Assembly: GCA_963790095.1 (NCBI GenBank)
Contig: CAWBNO010000013.1
Coordinates: 1-64,000 of the forward strand
Direction of reading: 5' to 3'
DNA: 64,000 nt
Origin: JAAXQD01 sp963790095
Lineage (GTDB): Bacteria; Desulfobacterota; Desulfobacteria; Desulfobacterales; UBA11574
The translations under genes and the position numbers were made by a program. Positions within the stretch are counted from its first letter, which is position 1, and every line of letters starts with the position of its first letter. Below, piece after piece: positions 25,406 to 32,508 of this stretch. The notes under the pieces are model-generated. The model was not told where the DNA came from. It made no database searches and was given only the letters and a program-made list of their open reading frames with translations.

Positions 25406-25467
25406 AACACGTACATTTTAAAATCCGTTTCAAACCCCTAAAGTTTGGCAATCCCCAAAAACAGTTC

Positions 25468-25496
25468 TTGACAGCCTGAAAAGAGTGGAGTATTTA
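25468..25496 (+). promoter_or_regulatory. Promoter of the phenylalanine leader transcript
   Basis: TTGACA (25468-25473), a 17-bp spacer and TATTTA (25491-25496) form a good sigma-70 promoter. Transcription would start near 25503, 26 bases before the leader-peptide ATG. Confidence 0.65.
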
Positions 25497-25528
25497 AAAC
25501 GAAAAATTATTCGTTGGAAATTTTATCC

Positions 25529-25591
25529 ATGAAAAAACATTCTATCAGCAAATTGCAAAATACATTTGGACGTTTCTTTTTTATGTTTTAG
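25529..25591 (+). CDS. Phenylalanine leader peptide
   Basis: This 20-codon ORF ends ...NTFGRFFFMF and contains five Phe codons, four of them in the last five residues (TTC TTT TTT ATG TTT TAG). It lies between a promoter and a two-way RNA switch in front of a DAHP synthase-prephenate dehydratase gene. Position, size and codon content are those of amino-acid leader peptides such as pheL. Ribosome stalling at the Phe codons under Phe-tRNA shortage would free segment 2 for the antiterminator. The ribosome site is weak (TTGGAAA). Confidence 0.85.
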   Translation: MKKHSISKLQNTFGRFFFMF

Positions 25592-25673
25592 AAGCGTCCA
25601 TCCGGATCGATAACGCTTAACGTTACGACGCCCCGGATGGACCTGAGCCGGTCCGTCCGGGGTTTATTTTTTT
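25568..25673 (+). promoter_or_regulatory. Phenylalanine transcription attenuator
   Basis: There are four mutually exclusive segments. Segment 1 (25568-25576, GGACGTTTC) pairs with segment 2 (25591-25599, GAAGCGTCC), 9 bp with one G-U. Segment 2 (25596-25605, GTCCATCCGG) pairs perfectly with segment 3 (25633-25642). Segment 3 (25631-25642, CCCCGGATGGAC) pairs with segment 4 (25651-25662, GTCCGTCCGGGG), 12 bp with one G-U, followed by TTTATTTTTTT. The Phe codons lie in the 1:2 loop. This is the complete 1:2 / 2:3 / 3:4 logic of trp/phe-type attenuation. Confidence 0.88.
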
Positions 25674-25676
25674 AAA

Positions 25677-25710
25677 GCCCCGGGAAATAGATTCTCGGGG
25701 CTTTTTTTTT
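25677..25710 (+). terminator. Second terminator hairpin in the Phe leader
   Basis: GCCCCGGGAA pairs with TTCTCGGGGC (10 bp, one G-U) and is followed by nine Ts. It lies just after the attenuator terminator and 82 bp before the ATG of the structural gene. It would back up termination and needs read-through when the operon is on. Confidence 0.75.
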
Positions 25711-25791
25711 GAAACGGCTTCCGGAGTTCCCGGTTTTAAAAATTAAAAATTTTATAAACAGTTCAATAAGTTGCCAGAAAGGAGGCGGATC

Positions 25792-27669
25792 ATGATTCTC
25801 GTACTTGAAAAGGGGATCACCCAAGATCAAAAGAAAAACATTCGGAGTATACTTTTCAGCGAGGGGTATATTGTCCGGGAGATGTCCGAGGCCGGGCAAA
25901 ATATCATCGGTGCCGTGGGAGAGGGGGGAAAAGAAACCGAATTTTTCGAAAAGCTTCCCGGCGTCGCCCGGGTGATACCGATCGCCACATCGTTTAAGCT
26001 GGTGAGCCGGCAGATGCATACGGAAGATACGACGGTTCAGGTGGGGGATGTGGCGGTGGGTGGCGAGCGCATTACGATTATTGCAGGGCCCTGTGCCATT
26101 GAAAGCAGGGATCAGGCGCTGAAAACCGCCCGGGAGGTCAAAAGATACGGTGCCGTGCTGTTTCGCGGCGGTGCGTTCAAACCGAGAACGTCTCCGTATT
26201 CGTTCCAGGGCCTCCAGGAAGAAGGGCTTAAAATTCTCGCCGAAGTCAGATCGGTTACAGGCCTTGGCGTTGTCACCGAAATTACCTCACCGGCCCAGGC
26301 GGATATGATGATGAAGTATGTGGACGTTGTGCAGGTTGGGGCCCGAAACATGCAGAACTTCGAGCTCTTAAAATGCGTGGGCCGCATCGGAAAACCGGTG
26401 GTACTCAAGAGAGGACTCTCTTCCACCATCGAAGAATGGCTCATGTCCGCGGAATACATCCTTTCCGAGGGGAACGACAACGTCATTCTGTGTGAACGGG
26501 GAATTCGAACCTTTGAGCCCTATACCCGAAATACCCTTGATCTTTCTGCAATTCCCGTGCTCAAGACCCTGACCCATTTGCCGGTGATCATCGATCCCAG
26601 CCATGGTACCGGTATCCGTGAAAAGGTCAGCCCCATGGCCCGTGCCGCCATTGCAGCCGGTGCGGACGGTTTGATGATCGAAGTGCATCACGACCCGGAT
26701 CATGCCCTTTCCGACGGGCCCCAGAGCCTTTATCCAAAGCAGTTCGGTCAACTGACCCGGGACCTTTATGTGATTGCGCCGGTGGTGGGCAAACAGCTCG
26801 ATTTTGACTATCTGGATAAGGCCAAAGCTGTCGATCATTTAAGTAAAGCCAACGGGACCGGCATACACAAGGCCGCTTTTTTGGGTGAAATCGGAACGTT
26901 CAGTCATAAAGCCTGTACCCAGTATTTCGGGAATCAGGTGGCTGCCGTGCCCACACCATCGTTCAAATCGATTTTCGAGTCGGTTAAAAACGGAGATGTC
27001 GACTTCGGGGTGGTCCCCGTGGAGAATTCTCTTTCGGGCAGCATCCATGAAAACTACGATCTTCTGCTGGAATATGATTTAAGGATTGTCGGCGAGATAA
27101 CGCTCCGCATCATACACCACTTGGTGGGCCATCCCGAGGCAAAGATCGATACCATCCGTCGGGTCTTTTCACCGCCCATAATCTTCCAGCAGTGCCGGCA
27201 GTTTCTCGATCAGCATGCAGACTGGGAATTGATGCCGGTCAAGGACACCGCAGCAGCGGTCAAAGCCATCAGTGAAAAAGCGAATTCTGCCGATGTGGCC
27301 ATTGCCGGCAAAGAGGCGGCAAAAATTCACCATATGGCGGTTATCGAGGAAGGGATCGAGACCAACCCGCGGAATTTCACCCGTTTTGTGGTCATCGGCA
27401 GCGAGCCCTTCGAGAAAGGGCCCAAACGCAAATCGTCTCTTATCTTTTCAACGGGCAATCAGCCGGGCGCCCTTTACGAGGTTTTGAAAATATATTCTGA
27501 AAACGGCATCAACCTGGTGAAGCTGGAATCACGGCCCATTCATGGAAAACCGTGGGAGTATATGTTTTATGTGGATCTTGAAGCGGATGTGGAGTCGGAA
27601 GCATTTAAACCGATTCTGGAAATGCTCAAAGCAAAAACCGACTATCTGAAGATTCTGGGCAGTTATTGA
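25792..27669 (+). CDS. DAHP synthase-prephenate dehydratase fusion with ACT domain
   Basis: Residues 1-70 form the ferredoxin-like regulatory domain of type I-beta DAHP synthases. Residues about 75-335 form the catalytic barrel (IIAGPCAIES, FRGGAFKPRTSPYSFQG, VLKRGLSST, DPSHGTG), which joins PEP and erythrose-4-phosphate. Residues about 355-535 are prephenate dehydratase (AFLGEIGTFSHKA, VPVENSLSGSIHENYDLL, catalytic NFTRFVVIG). Residues about 545-622 are an ACT domain with GALYEVLKIYSENGINLVKLESRP, the Phe-binding ESRP motif. The first step of the shikimate pathway and a late step to phenylalanine are thus in one chain. GGAGG precedes ATG 25792. Chorismate mutase is absent from the chain and must be elsewhere. 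Expression is controlled by the upstream Phe attenuator. Confidence 0.93.
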   Translation: MILVLEKGITQDQKKNIRSILFSEGYIVREMSEAGQNIIGAVGEGGKETEFFEKLPGVARVIPIATSFKLVSRQMHTEDTTVQVGDVAVGGERITIIAGPCAIESRDQALKTAREVKRYGAVLFRGGAFKPRTSPYSFQGLQEEGLKILAEVRSVTGLGVVTEITSPAQADMMMKYVDVVQVGARNMQNFELLKCVGRIGKPVVLKRGLSSTIEEWLMSAEYILSEGNDNVILCERGIRTFEPYTRNTLDLSAIPVLKTLTHLPVIIDPSHGTGIREKVSPMARAAIAAGADGLMIEVHHDPDHALSDGPQSLYPKQFGQLTRDLYVIAPVVGKQLDFDYLDKAKAVDHLSKANGTGIHKAAFLGEIGTFSHKACTQYFGNQVAAVPTPSFKSIFESVKNGDVDFGVVPVENSLSGSIHENYDLLLEYDLRIVGEITLRIIHHLVGHPEAKIDTIRRVFSPPIIFQQCRQFLDQHADWELMPVKDTAAAVKAISEKANSADVAIAGKEAAKIHHMAVIEEGIETNPRNFTRFVVIGSEPFEKGPKRKSSLIFSTGNQPGALYEVLKIYSENGINLVKLESRPIHGKPWEYMFYVDLEADVESEAFKPILEMLKAKTDYLKILGSY

Positions 27670-27677
27670 GGCCCTTC

Positions 27678-27782
27678 TTTTAACCTAAGTTGAGCAATTT
27701 TTAGGGAAGAGATGTGCCGAGATCTTGATGCGCAAGAGATCGGGACAGATCGAGCTAAAAATCGCTCAATTTAGGTTTAAGA
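27678..27782. repeat. 105-bp palindromic intergenic repeat
   Basis: TTTTAACCTAAGTTGAGCAA and the complementary TCGCTCAATTTAGGTTTAAG form a roughly 27-bp imperfect stem around a loop that itself has a GAGATCTTGATGCGCAAGAGATC dyad. It follows the fusion gene and could terminate it, but no T-run follows. Confidence 0.65.
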
Positions 27783-27804
27783 ACGATCCAGCGTTGGGAG
27801 CTCC

Positions 27805-28112
27805 AGGGAGCTTCAATTCCCAGGGCAAACGCATTTGAATTCCAATAGAGAGAGACCGCTCCACGACGGCGCATATCTCTTTCCAACCGACTGGAACTTG
27901 TGCTCGAGTACCCGTAAGCCCGAGCCGTGCCAAAGTTATAAAGAACCATTCATCCATAAAATATCCGATGGATGTTTTAAATCATAATTTCATTCGGCTC
28001 GGTCTAACGCGTGCTAAAGCCCTTCAAACAGCCATTCGGTTTCCAAGAGAAACACGCCGTCGCTTCGCTGTACCGAAATCAAATGCGTTCACCCTGAGGG
28101 AGCTTCAATTCC
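27805..28112 (+). mobile_element. MITE-like element copy 3 with 16-bp target duplication
   Basis: The element proper is 27821-28096, from CAGGGCAAACGCATTTGA to TCAAATGCGTTCACCCTG. It is bordered exactly on both sides by the direct repeat AGGGAGCTTCAATTCC (27805-27820 and 28097-28112). This perfect duplication defines the element ends and shows that it inserted by transposition-like joining. Confidence 0.9.
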
Positions 28113-28115
28113 ATG

Positions 28116-28144
28116 TTGACAATCCATGGGACGGCGGGTAAAAT
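28116..28144 (+). promoter_or_regulatory. Sigma-70 promoter of the 136-residue gene
   Basis: TTGACA (28116-28121), a 17-bp spacer and TAAAAT (28139-28144) lie 48 bp upstream of the ATG at 28192. The -35 begins only 20 bp beyond the end of MITE copy 3. Confidence 0.75.
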
Positions 28145-28191
28145 CCTCTTTTGTGTTAATTATGAGTAACCATCAAGAAAAGGAGAAGGCT

Positions 28192-28602
28192 ATGAAACGA
28201 AAAGCGACTTACAAATTGCGAGTTACCCGGAGAGAGTCCCTTCATGTTCACGATGAGTACGACCACCAACTGATGCTGGTTGAAATGGAAGGCACTCCCC
28301 TTCACTATGAAGTAGGCGTTGCCGGTGAATTTGTCTCCCGCCGCAGCGTGAACTTTCATGACCGCATCGGCGGCAGCGGCCATATGCAGGGTTATGCCGT
28401 CACCAACTTTCAGTATGGCTCGGTTTACAGCCGCTTTGAAGGTCATCGTGACGGGGAAAGCAAAGTCACCAAAGGGACCTGGGAAACCTATAAAGGAACC
28501 GGCAAGCTGGACGACATCAAAGGAAAGGGTGCGTTTAACGTGACGTCCGGGGATGCGCCGGGGGAATTCATTCTCGAAATGGAAGGCAACTATGAGCTAT
28601 AA
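28192..28602 (+). CDS. Uncharacterised 136-residue beta-rich protein
   Basis: I do not recognise the family with confidence. The sequence alternates strand-forming stretches and Gly turns (DHQLMLVEMEGTPLHYEVGVAGEFVSRRSVNFHDRIGGSGHMQGY, SVYSRFEGHRDG, KGKGAFNVTSGDAPGEFILEMEGNYEL). This suggests a small beta-barrel, similar in style to allene-oxide-cyclase-like or DUF3224 barrels. There is no signal peptide. AAAAGGAGAAGG precedes the ATG and a good promoter lies upstream, so expression is likely. A bidirectional terminator follows. Confidence 0.7.
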   Translation: MKRKATYKLRVTRRESLHVHDEYDHQLMLVEMEGTPLHYEVGVAGEFVSRRSVNFHDRIGGSGHMQGYAVTNFQYGSVYSRFEGHRDGESKVTKGTWETYKGTGKLDDIKGKGAFNVTSGDAPGEFILEMEGNYEL

Positions 28603-28636
28603 TTAAAGCCGATTTCGGAATTTCCAAACATAAAAA

Positions 28637-28663
28637 AGCCGGACTAGTCTCCGGCTTTTTTTA
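28637..28663. terminator. Bidirectional rho-independent terminator
   Basis: AGCCGGA and TCCGGCT pair across a 6-nt loop, with As before and seven Ts after. It serves both convergent genes, and its stem overlaps the last codons of the minus-strand gene. Confidence 0.85.
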
Positions 28664-29165
28664 TGGCCATGTGTTCGCGGGCAAGTTCGGTATAATGTCG
28701 AGCTGTTTTCTTGCGGTTTTCCACCGTCGATTCCGAAAGCTCTTTTTTCATTAACGCTGGTACGCCGGCCACCAGATGAAAGGGCCCCACCACCTGTCCG
28801 TGCTTAACCACTGAAGCGGCCGCAACCACCGATCCGGTTTTGATCCATGCATGGCTGAGTACCACGGCATTGATGCCGATAAGGCAGTTGTCTTCCACAT
28901 TGCACCCGTGAACAACGGCATTATGCCCCACCGTTACACCGTTGCCAATCACCGCGGGGGCGTCATAATCTGTGTGGATGGTGCAGTTGTCCTGGATATT
29001 GGTGCCTTCTCCCACGGTTATGGCGGCCATATCCCCCCTTAAAACCGTGCCGTACCATATGTTGGCATTGTCTTTTATTTCGACCTTCCCGATAACCATG
29101 GCTGTGGGCGCAATGAAAACATTTTTTCCGATTTTCGGTGTATGACCGTTAAATTCCAGTATCAT
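28644..29165 (-). CDS. Gamma-class carbonic anhydrase-like / left-handed beta-helix protein
   Basis: The 173 residues show hexapeptide repeats of a left-handed beta-helix (NVFIAPTAMVIGKVEIKDNANIWYGTVLRGDMAAITVGEGTNIQDNCTIHTD). The three zinc histidines are in IHTD, VGHNAVVHG and the following turn, as in gamma carbonic anhydrases of the YrdA/PaaY group. A C-terminal helix caps the trimer. Some relatives lack strong anhydrase activity, so the reaction is family-level inference. It is the only gene on this strand between two unrelated neighbours. Confidence 0.88.
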   Translation of the reverse strand: MILEFNGHTPKIGKNVFIAPTAMVIGKVEIKDNANIWYGTVLRGDMAAITVGEGTNIQDNCTIHTDYDAPAVIGNGVTVGHNAVVHGCNVEDNCLIGINAVVLSHAWIKTGSVVAAASVVKHGQVVGPFHLVAGVPALMKKELSESTVENRKKTARHYTELAREHMAIKKAGD

Positions 29166-29385
29166 AAATGTACCCTAAATGATTAAAGACAAAATGGAAA
29201 ATATTATATGTGTTGGTTCTTCTCCAAAGATTTTATCAGCCCTTTGAGCATCCTTTCAACTTCCTCTGTATTATTCTTGAGAGCCTTTTTCTTTCAGATC
29301 TCTGTATCTTTAAGCTTTTCACTCGAATCCTTGGACCCTTGACCCCTGGAATCCTTTCAAAATCATCAACTTTTTTAGAGATGAT

Positions 29386-30960
29386 TCATACCTTAAAGCT
29401 TTCGGTTATTCCGGCATACTCTTTACGAAGCTTGGGCTTTTCTATCTTTCCGGTGGGGTTTCGGGGCACCTTGCCGAAAATAATCCTCCGGGGTCTTTTG
29501 TACCGGGGCATTTCCTTGCAAAAATTGTCGATTTCGTCCTTGGTGAGTTTCTGGTGCGGTTTAACCTGGACTACGGCTGTGGCGATTTCCCCCAGCCGGA
29601 GGCTGGGAAGGCCGATGACCGCCACATCGTGAATTTTAGGATGCCTTTGGAGAAAATCTTCGATCTCTACCGGATAAATATTTTCTCCGCCGGTGATGAT
29701 CACATCTTTTTTTCGGTCCACCAGCCAGATGAAACCGTCTTCGTCCTGCCGAGCCACATCGCCGGTGAGCAGCCAGCCGTCGACCAGCGTTTCTCGGGTC
29801 GCCTCGGGATTTCTATAATACGCTTCCATAACACCGGGTCCTTTGACAATCAATTCCCCGGGTTGTCCCTGAACAACCGGATTCATCCCATCGTCAACGA
29901 TGTCGATTTCCCAGTCGAAACCCGGCGTTCCGATGGCGCCGACCTTGTGCATGTTTTCCATTCCCAGATGGACGCATCCGGGTCCGGTACACTCGGTGAG
30001 GCCATAGTTGGTATCGTACTGGTGATGGGGAAAAATTCTCTTCCATTCCTTGATCAAACTCGGGGGCACGGGCTGGGCACCGATGTGCATCAAACGCCAC
30101 TGATCCAGATGAAAGTCTTCGAGCTTTATTTCCCCGGTCTGGATGGCAAAAAGGATATCGAGGGCCCATGGAACCAGAAGCCAGACCACCGTCACCTTTT
30201 CCTCTGAAACGGCTTCCAGTATCCACCGGGGTTCAACCCCTTTAAGAATGACACTCCGGGCACCGACAATGAAATTGCCGAACCAGTGCATTTTTGCACC
30301 GGTGTGATACAGGGGGGGTATGCACAGGAAATTGTCTTGGTGGGTCTGGTTGTGATGCCGATTTTCCACAAAGCAGGCGAATTCGAGATTTCTGTGGGTC
30401 AAAAGGGTTGCCTTGGGTATGCCGGTGGTGCCTGAAGTAAAGTACAAGGCAGCTTCATCGGTAATGTTTATTTCGACCTTCGGCGCAATGGGGTCTTGAG
30501 CCCCAAGGATTTTTTCATAGGATTCCGCATAAGCGGGTTTTTTCCCCTCCGGACCCACAAAGATATAGGTGCTTAGGAATCTGTCAAGGTCTTCCTGGAT
30601 GGCGTCGATTCGCTCGATAAATTCTTCACCGAAGATCATTGCCTTGGGCTCGGCGACGTTGGCGCAATGTCGGATGATGTCCGCTTCAAATCGAAAATTG
30701 AGGGGAACCGCCCATGCGCCGGTTCGAAGAATTCCAAAATAGATGGGGAGCCATTCGATACAGTTGGTCATTAAATGGACCACCCGGTCACCCTTTGAAA
30801 CCCCCCGGGATATCAGGGCCTGAGCAACCAGATTGGCCTGATCGTCAAATTCTTTCCAGGTGATCTCCCGACGCCGGTTTTTAGCCGGTTCTCTTTCTAT
30901 GAGTGCCGTTTCAAGGCCATACATACGCGCATTTCGAGCCAGCATCTCGATAATCAGCAT
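29386..30960 (-). CDS. Acyl-CoA synthetase (AMP-forming, FadD-like)
   Basis: The protein has 524 residues of the ANL adenylating superfamily. The P-loop is YFTSGTTGIPKATLLTHRN. The adenine-site motif is YGLTECTGP. The hinge and A8 motifs are GWLLTGDVARQDEDGFIWLVDRKKDVIITGGENIYPVEIE, and the catalytic lysine is in NPTGKIEKPKLRKEY. It activates a carboxylic acid to acyl-CoA, probably a fatty or aromatic acid. ATG 30960 has AAAGGAA eight bases upstream and is preferred over 31005. The gene is monocistronic. Downstream (29166-29385) is non-coding sequence with short TCGAATCC-type repeats. Confidence 0.9.
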   Translation of the reverse strand: MLIIEMLARNARMYGLETALIEREPAKNRRREITWKEFDDQANLVAQALISRGVSKGDRVVHLMTNCIEWLPIYFGILRTGAWAVPLNFRFEADIIRHCANVAEPKAMIFGEEFIERIDAIQEDLDRFLSTYIFVGPEGKKPAYAESYEKILGAQDPIAPKVEINITDEAALYFTSGTTGIPKATLLTHRNLEFACFVENRHHNQTHQDNFLCIPPLYHTGAKMHWFGNFIVGARSVILKGVEPRWILEAVSEEKVTVVWLLVPWALDILFAIQTGEIKLEDFHLDQWRLMHIGAQPVPPSLIKEWKRIFPHHQYDTNYGLTECTGPGCVHLGMENMHKVGAIGTPGFDWEIDIVDDGMNPVVQGQPGELIVKGPGVMEAYYRNPEATRETLVDGWLLTGDVARQDEDGFIWLVDRKKDVIITGGENIYPVEIEDFLQRHPKIHDVAVIGLPSLRLGEIATAVVQVKPHQKLTKDEIDNFCKEMPRYKRPRRIIFGKVPRNPTGKIEKPKLRKEYAGITESFKV

Positions 30961-31043
30961 AAAGAATTCCTTTCGAGTAAAACTTTTTTTCAGAATCGAT
31001 ATCAAACTCCCATAAAATGGTCAAGGTGACAAAATGATCTCAC

Positions 31044-31318
31044 CGGGTTAATGTATTTGAATCCCAATAGAGAGAGAACGCTCCGCGACGGCGCATATCT
31101 CTTTCAAACCGACTGAAACTTGTGCTTAAGCACCCGTAAGCCCGAGCCGTGCCAGAGTTATAAAGAACAATTCGTCCATAAAATATCCGATGGATGTCTT
31201 AAACCATAATTTCATTCGGCTCGGTCTAACGTGTGCTAAAGCCCTTCAAACAGCCAGTCGGTTTCCAAGAGAAACGCGCCGTCGCTTCGGTGTACCGAAA
31301 CCAAATGCGTTTGCCATG
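31044..31318 (+). mobile_element. MITE-like palindromic element, copy 4
   Basis: The ends CGGGTTAATGTATTTG and CAAATGCGTTTGCCATG retain the CATTTG core, but the left end has diverged. The flanks AATGATCT and AATAATCT may be a decayed target duplication. It occupies the first half of the 705-bp gap upstream of the nuclease-like gene. Confidence 0.8.
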
Positions 31319-31438
31319 AATAATCTTGCGGTGAGGGTTTGAAGCCGTTTCGATTCATCTTCCCATTGCCGTGGGCGGCAGACGTTGGGAATTCAGGAAA
31401 TCGGTCGGGATATTTTGCCGGCCGTTGGGCATAACTTA

Positions 31439-31467
31439 TTGACAAAATAATAATTTTTGTTCAAAAT
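31439..31467 (+). promoter_or_regulatory. Possible promoter of the nuclease-like/ATPase genes
   Basis: TTGACA (31439-31444) and CAAAAT (31462-31467) are 17 bp apart in a very AT-rich stretch about 200 bp before the first gene. The -10 is weak. Confidence 0.4.
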
Positions 31468-31493
31468 AAACCACATGGCTTGTTAGATGCTTT

Positions 31494-31531
31494 GTACGTG
31501 TTCAGGGGGTGCGCTTTTCCTGAGAACGTAC
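31494..31531. repeat. Hairpin with GTACGT-TTCAG ends
   Basis: GTACGTGTTCAGG and CCTGAGAACGTAC form an imperfect stem. The left arm plus GGGGT is the reverse complement of the right border of MITE copy 2 (25395-25414). Confidence 0.5.
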
Positions 31532-31665
31532 GATGCTTTGTTATGATAGAAATGACGGAAGTGAAGGACGGGCTTAAACATGGACCTTCAAAATTGCTGG
31601 TATGTGATGATGGGCGGGCAGGTCGCCATTGGAATTAAGGTGTGTGATCAAAGAGGATAACCCCT

Positions 31666-32508
31666 ATGGCAAGGTTGAAAATACTTCCACCCGGCAGCAC
31701 GAAGCATGCCAGGGCCCAGGCCCGGGGAAAGTTGTTCCAAGGACTGGTGTCTCAGGTGCTGCACCACTATGGATATGATATCCACCGTCTTTTTCATGCA
31801 AACACCCCTGAAATGGAAGTCGAGGTAGAGGGAACGCATACACCCACCGGCGCGCCATTTTATGCGGATTGCACCTTCGGTGAAACACCGGTGTCGGCTT
31901 CCCACCTTCAGGCATTTTACGGCAAGTACATGGGAAGATGGCATCAAGAGAAACGATGCCACGGACTTTTCATGGCACTGCCCGGCATCGACCGCGCTGC
32001 CGGAGAATTTTATCGAGATTATATCGCGAAAAATTCAGACGTCACCGCAGTTCTTTATGAAGAAGATGCGGTTCTGAAAGCAGTTTCAGCGTCCTCGGGG
32101 ATTGCCGGCCCGGACGTCCAGGCAAAACATGTTTTCCGGAATATGGGAACTTCCGGCGATCCTTTTCTGTTTTACACGGAAAAAGGCGTGTTCTGGACCT
32201 GGATCACCCCATCAAAAGGCAAAGAAAATCCAAACAGATTTGCGCTTTTCGACAAAACCGGTTCTTTGGTATCCGATCCGTCGGTCTTCGCTTATGTCAC
32301 GAAGTTGTATCCGAAACTTGCCGATTTCGATCCGATTGTTCGTGAAGAGACCGTAGGTCTTCAGCCCGGTCTGTTTCAAGATACCGATGAAATTGTCGAA
32401 GTCCGGGGGGAACGGAATGCTTTGGGTACCACTACCCTGCATCCCCCGGTGACTTTGTGGGAAGAAAGTCTTTGCTCAACGCACTCGAGGTCTTTGCAGA
32501 AACCGTAA
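31666..32508 (+). CDS. Degenerate PD-(D/E)XK (Mrr-like) nuclease-domain protein, probably the N-terminal part of the ATPase downstream
   Basis: Residues about 15-110 resemble the restriction-endonuclease fold of Mrr-type proteins: a helix (ARGKLFQGLVSQVLHHYGYDI), EMEVEVEGTHTPTGAPFYADCTFGETPVSASHLQAFYGKYMG, then LFMALPG. In active members the second strand carries (D/E)-x-K; here it reads D-C-T, so the catalytic lysine is missing and activity is doubtful. Residues 120-270 are unassigned. The frame runs 52 bases into the downstream ATPase gene. That gene's frame encodes FVGRKSLLNAL just where this one ends, so a single-base shift near the G6 run at 32405-32410 may have split one long gene. AGAGG lies upstream of the ATG. 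Confidence 0.65.
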   Translation: MARLKILPPGSTKHARAQARGKLFQGLVSQVLHHYGYDIHRLFHANTPEMEVEVEGTHTPTGAPFYADCTFGETPVSASHLQAFYGKYMGRWHQEKRCHGLFMALPGIDRAAGEFYRDYIAKNSDVTAVLYEEDAVLKAVSASSGIAGPDVQAKHVFRNMGTSGDPFLFYTEKGVFWTWITPSKGKENPNRFALFDKTGSLVSDPSVFAYVTKLYPKLADFDPIVREETVGLQPGLFQDTDEIVEVRGERNALGTTTLHPPVTLWEESLCSTHSRSLQKP

